5,578 nt of DNA. It comes from Candidatus Manganitrophaceae bacterium (lineage in GTDB: Bacteria > Nitrospirota > Nitrospiria > SBBL01 > Manganitrophaceae). Below are positions 5,565 through 5,578 of the stretch, piece after piece. The stretch is taken from assembly GCA_004297235.1 (NCBI GenBank), contig SCUR01000611.1:1-5578 (forward strand), read 5' to 3'. The notes under the pieces were generated by a model. That model saw only the letters and a list, made by a program, of their open reading frames with translations, had not been told where the DNA came from and searched no databases. Made by a program: the position numbers and the translations under genes. Numbering within the stretch: the stretch's first letter is position 1; each line of letters opens with the position of its first letter.

Positions 5565-5578
5565 AGATCGGAAGAGCA
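5565..5578. other. Residual Illumina adapter at the right contig end
   Basis: The last 14 bases read AGATCGGAAGAGCA, the beginning of the TruSeq 3' adapter; the final CA fits the indexed-adapter branch. They are the mirror image of bases 1-13. The HTH frame continues into them and would gain spurious residues (about I-G-R-A). Confidence 0.96.

Overview
The window is a 5.58 kb contig whose outermost bases are not genomic. Bases 1-13 and 5565-5578 match the common Illumina TruSeq adapter stem in outward-facing orientation, so the biological sequence is 14-5564 and both terminal genes are cut by the assembly. The GC-rich coding style, the Sec-exported PKD/Rhs protein and the sigma70-type promoters fit an environmental Gram-negative bacterium. 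The domain style would suit Nitrospirota or a deltaproteobacterial lineage, but the phylum is a guess.

Left two thirds (14-3605, minus strand): one uninterrupted reading frame of 1197 genuine codons. It encodes the N-terminal part of a large exported protein: signal peptide, a beta-rich N-terminal domain, five PKD repeats on a 95-residue period, an IPT/TIG domain, an Ig-like stretch, a carboxypeptidase-regulatory-like domain, a linker domain, and the opening of a DUF6531/Rhs-type region ('NDPVNLATG...'). The YD-repeat barrel and any C-terminal tip (toxin, protease or adhesin) would lie beyond base 14. Long plus-strand open frames across this gene are antisense shadows. The gene has its own promoter (perfect TTGACA -35) at 3684-3711.

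Middle (3606-3966): promoter and leader of the Rhs gene, a short hairpin, a spaced inverted repeat, and a doubtful 64-codon frame that overlaps the integrase stop as ATGA.

Right third: a complete XerC/D-like tyrosine recombinase (3967-4962, minus) with an unusual Tyr in the HxxR box and a hairpin covering part of its ribosome-binding site. A 400-bp intergenic region rich in palindromes follows. It carries a good plus-strand promoter (5273-5301) flanked by two perfect inverted repeats, driving a truncated gene for a winged-helix/HTH protein (5363 onward).

Read together, the divergent recombinase and HTH gene resemble the control end of a mobile element or genomic island, with the Rhs-type surface protein beside it as possible cargo or neighbour. 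That link is inference. No tRNA, rRNA, CRISPR array or transposase was found.
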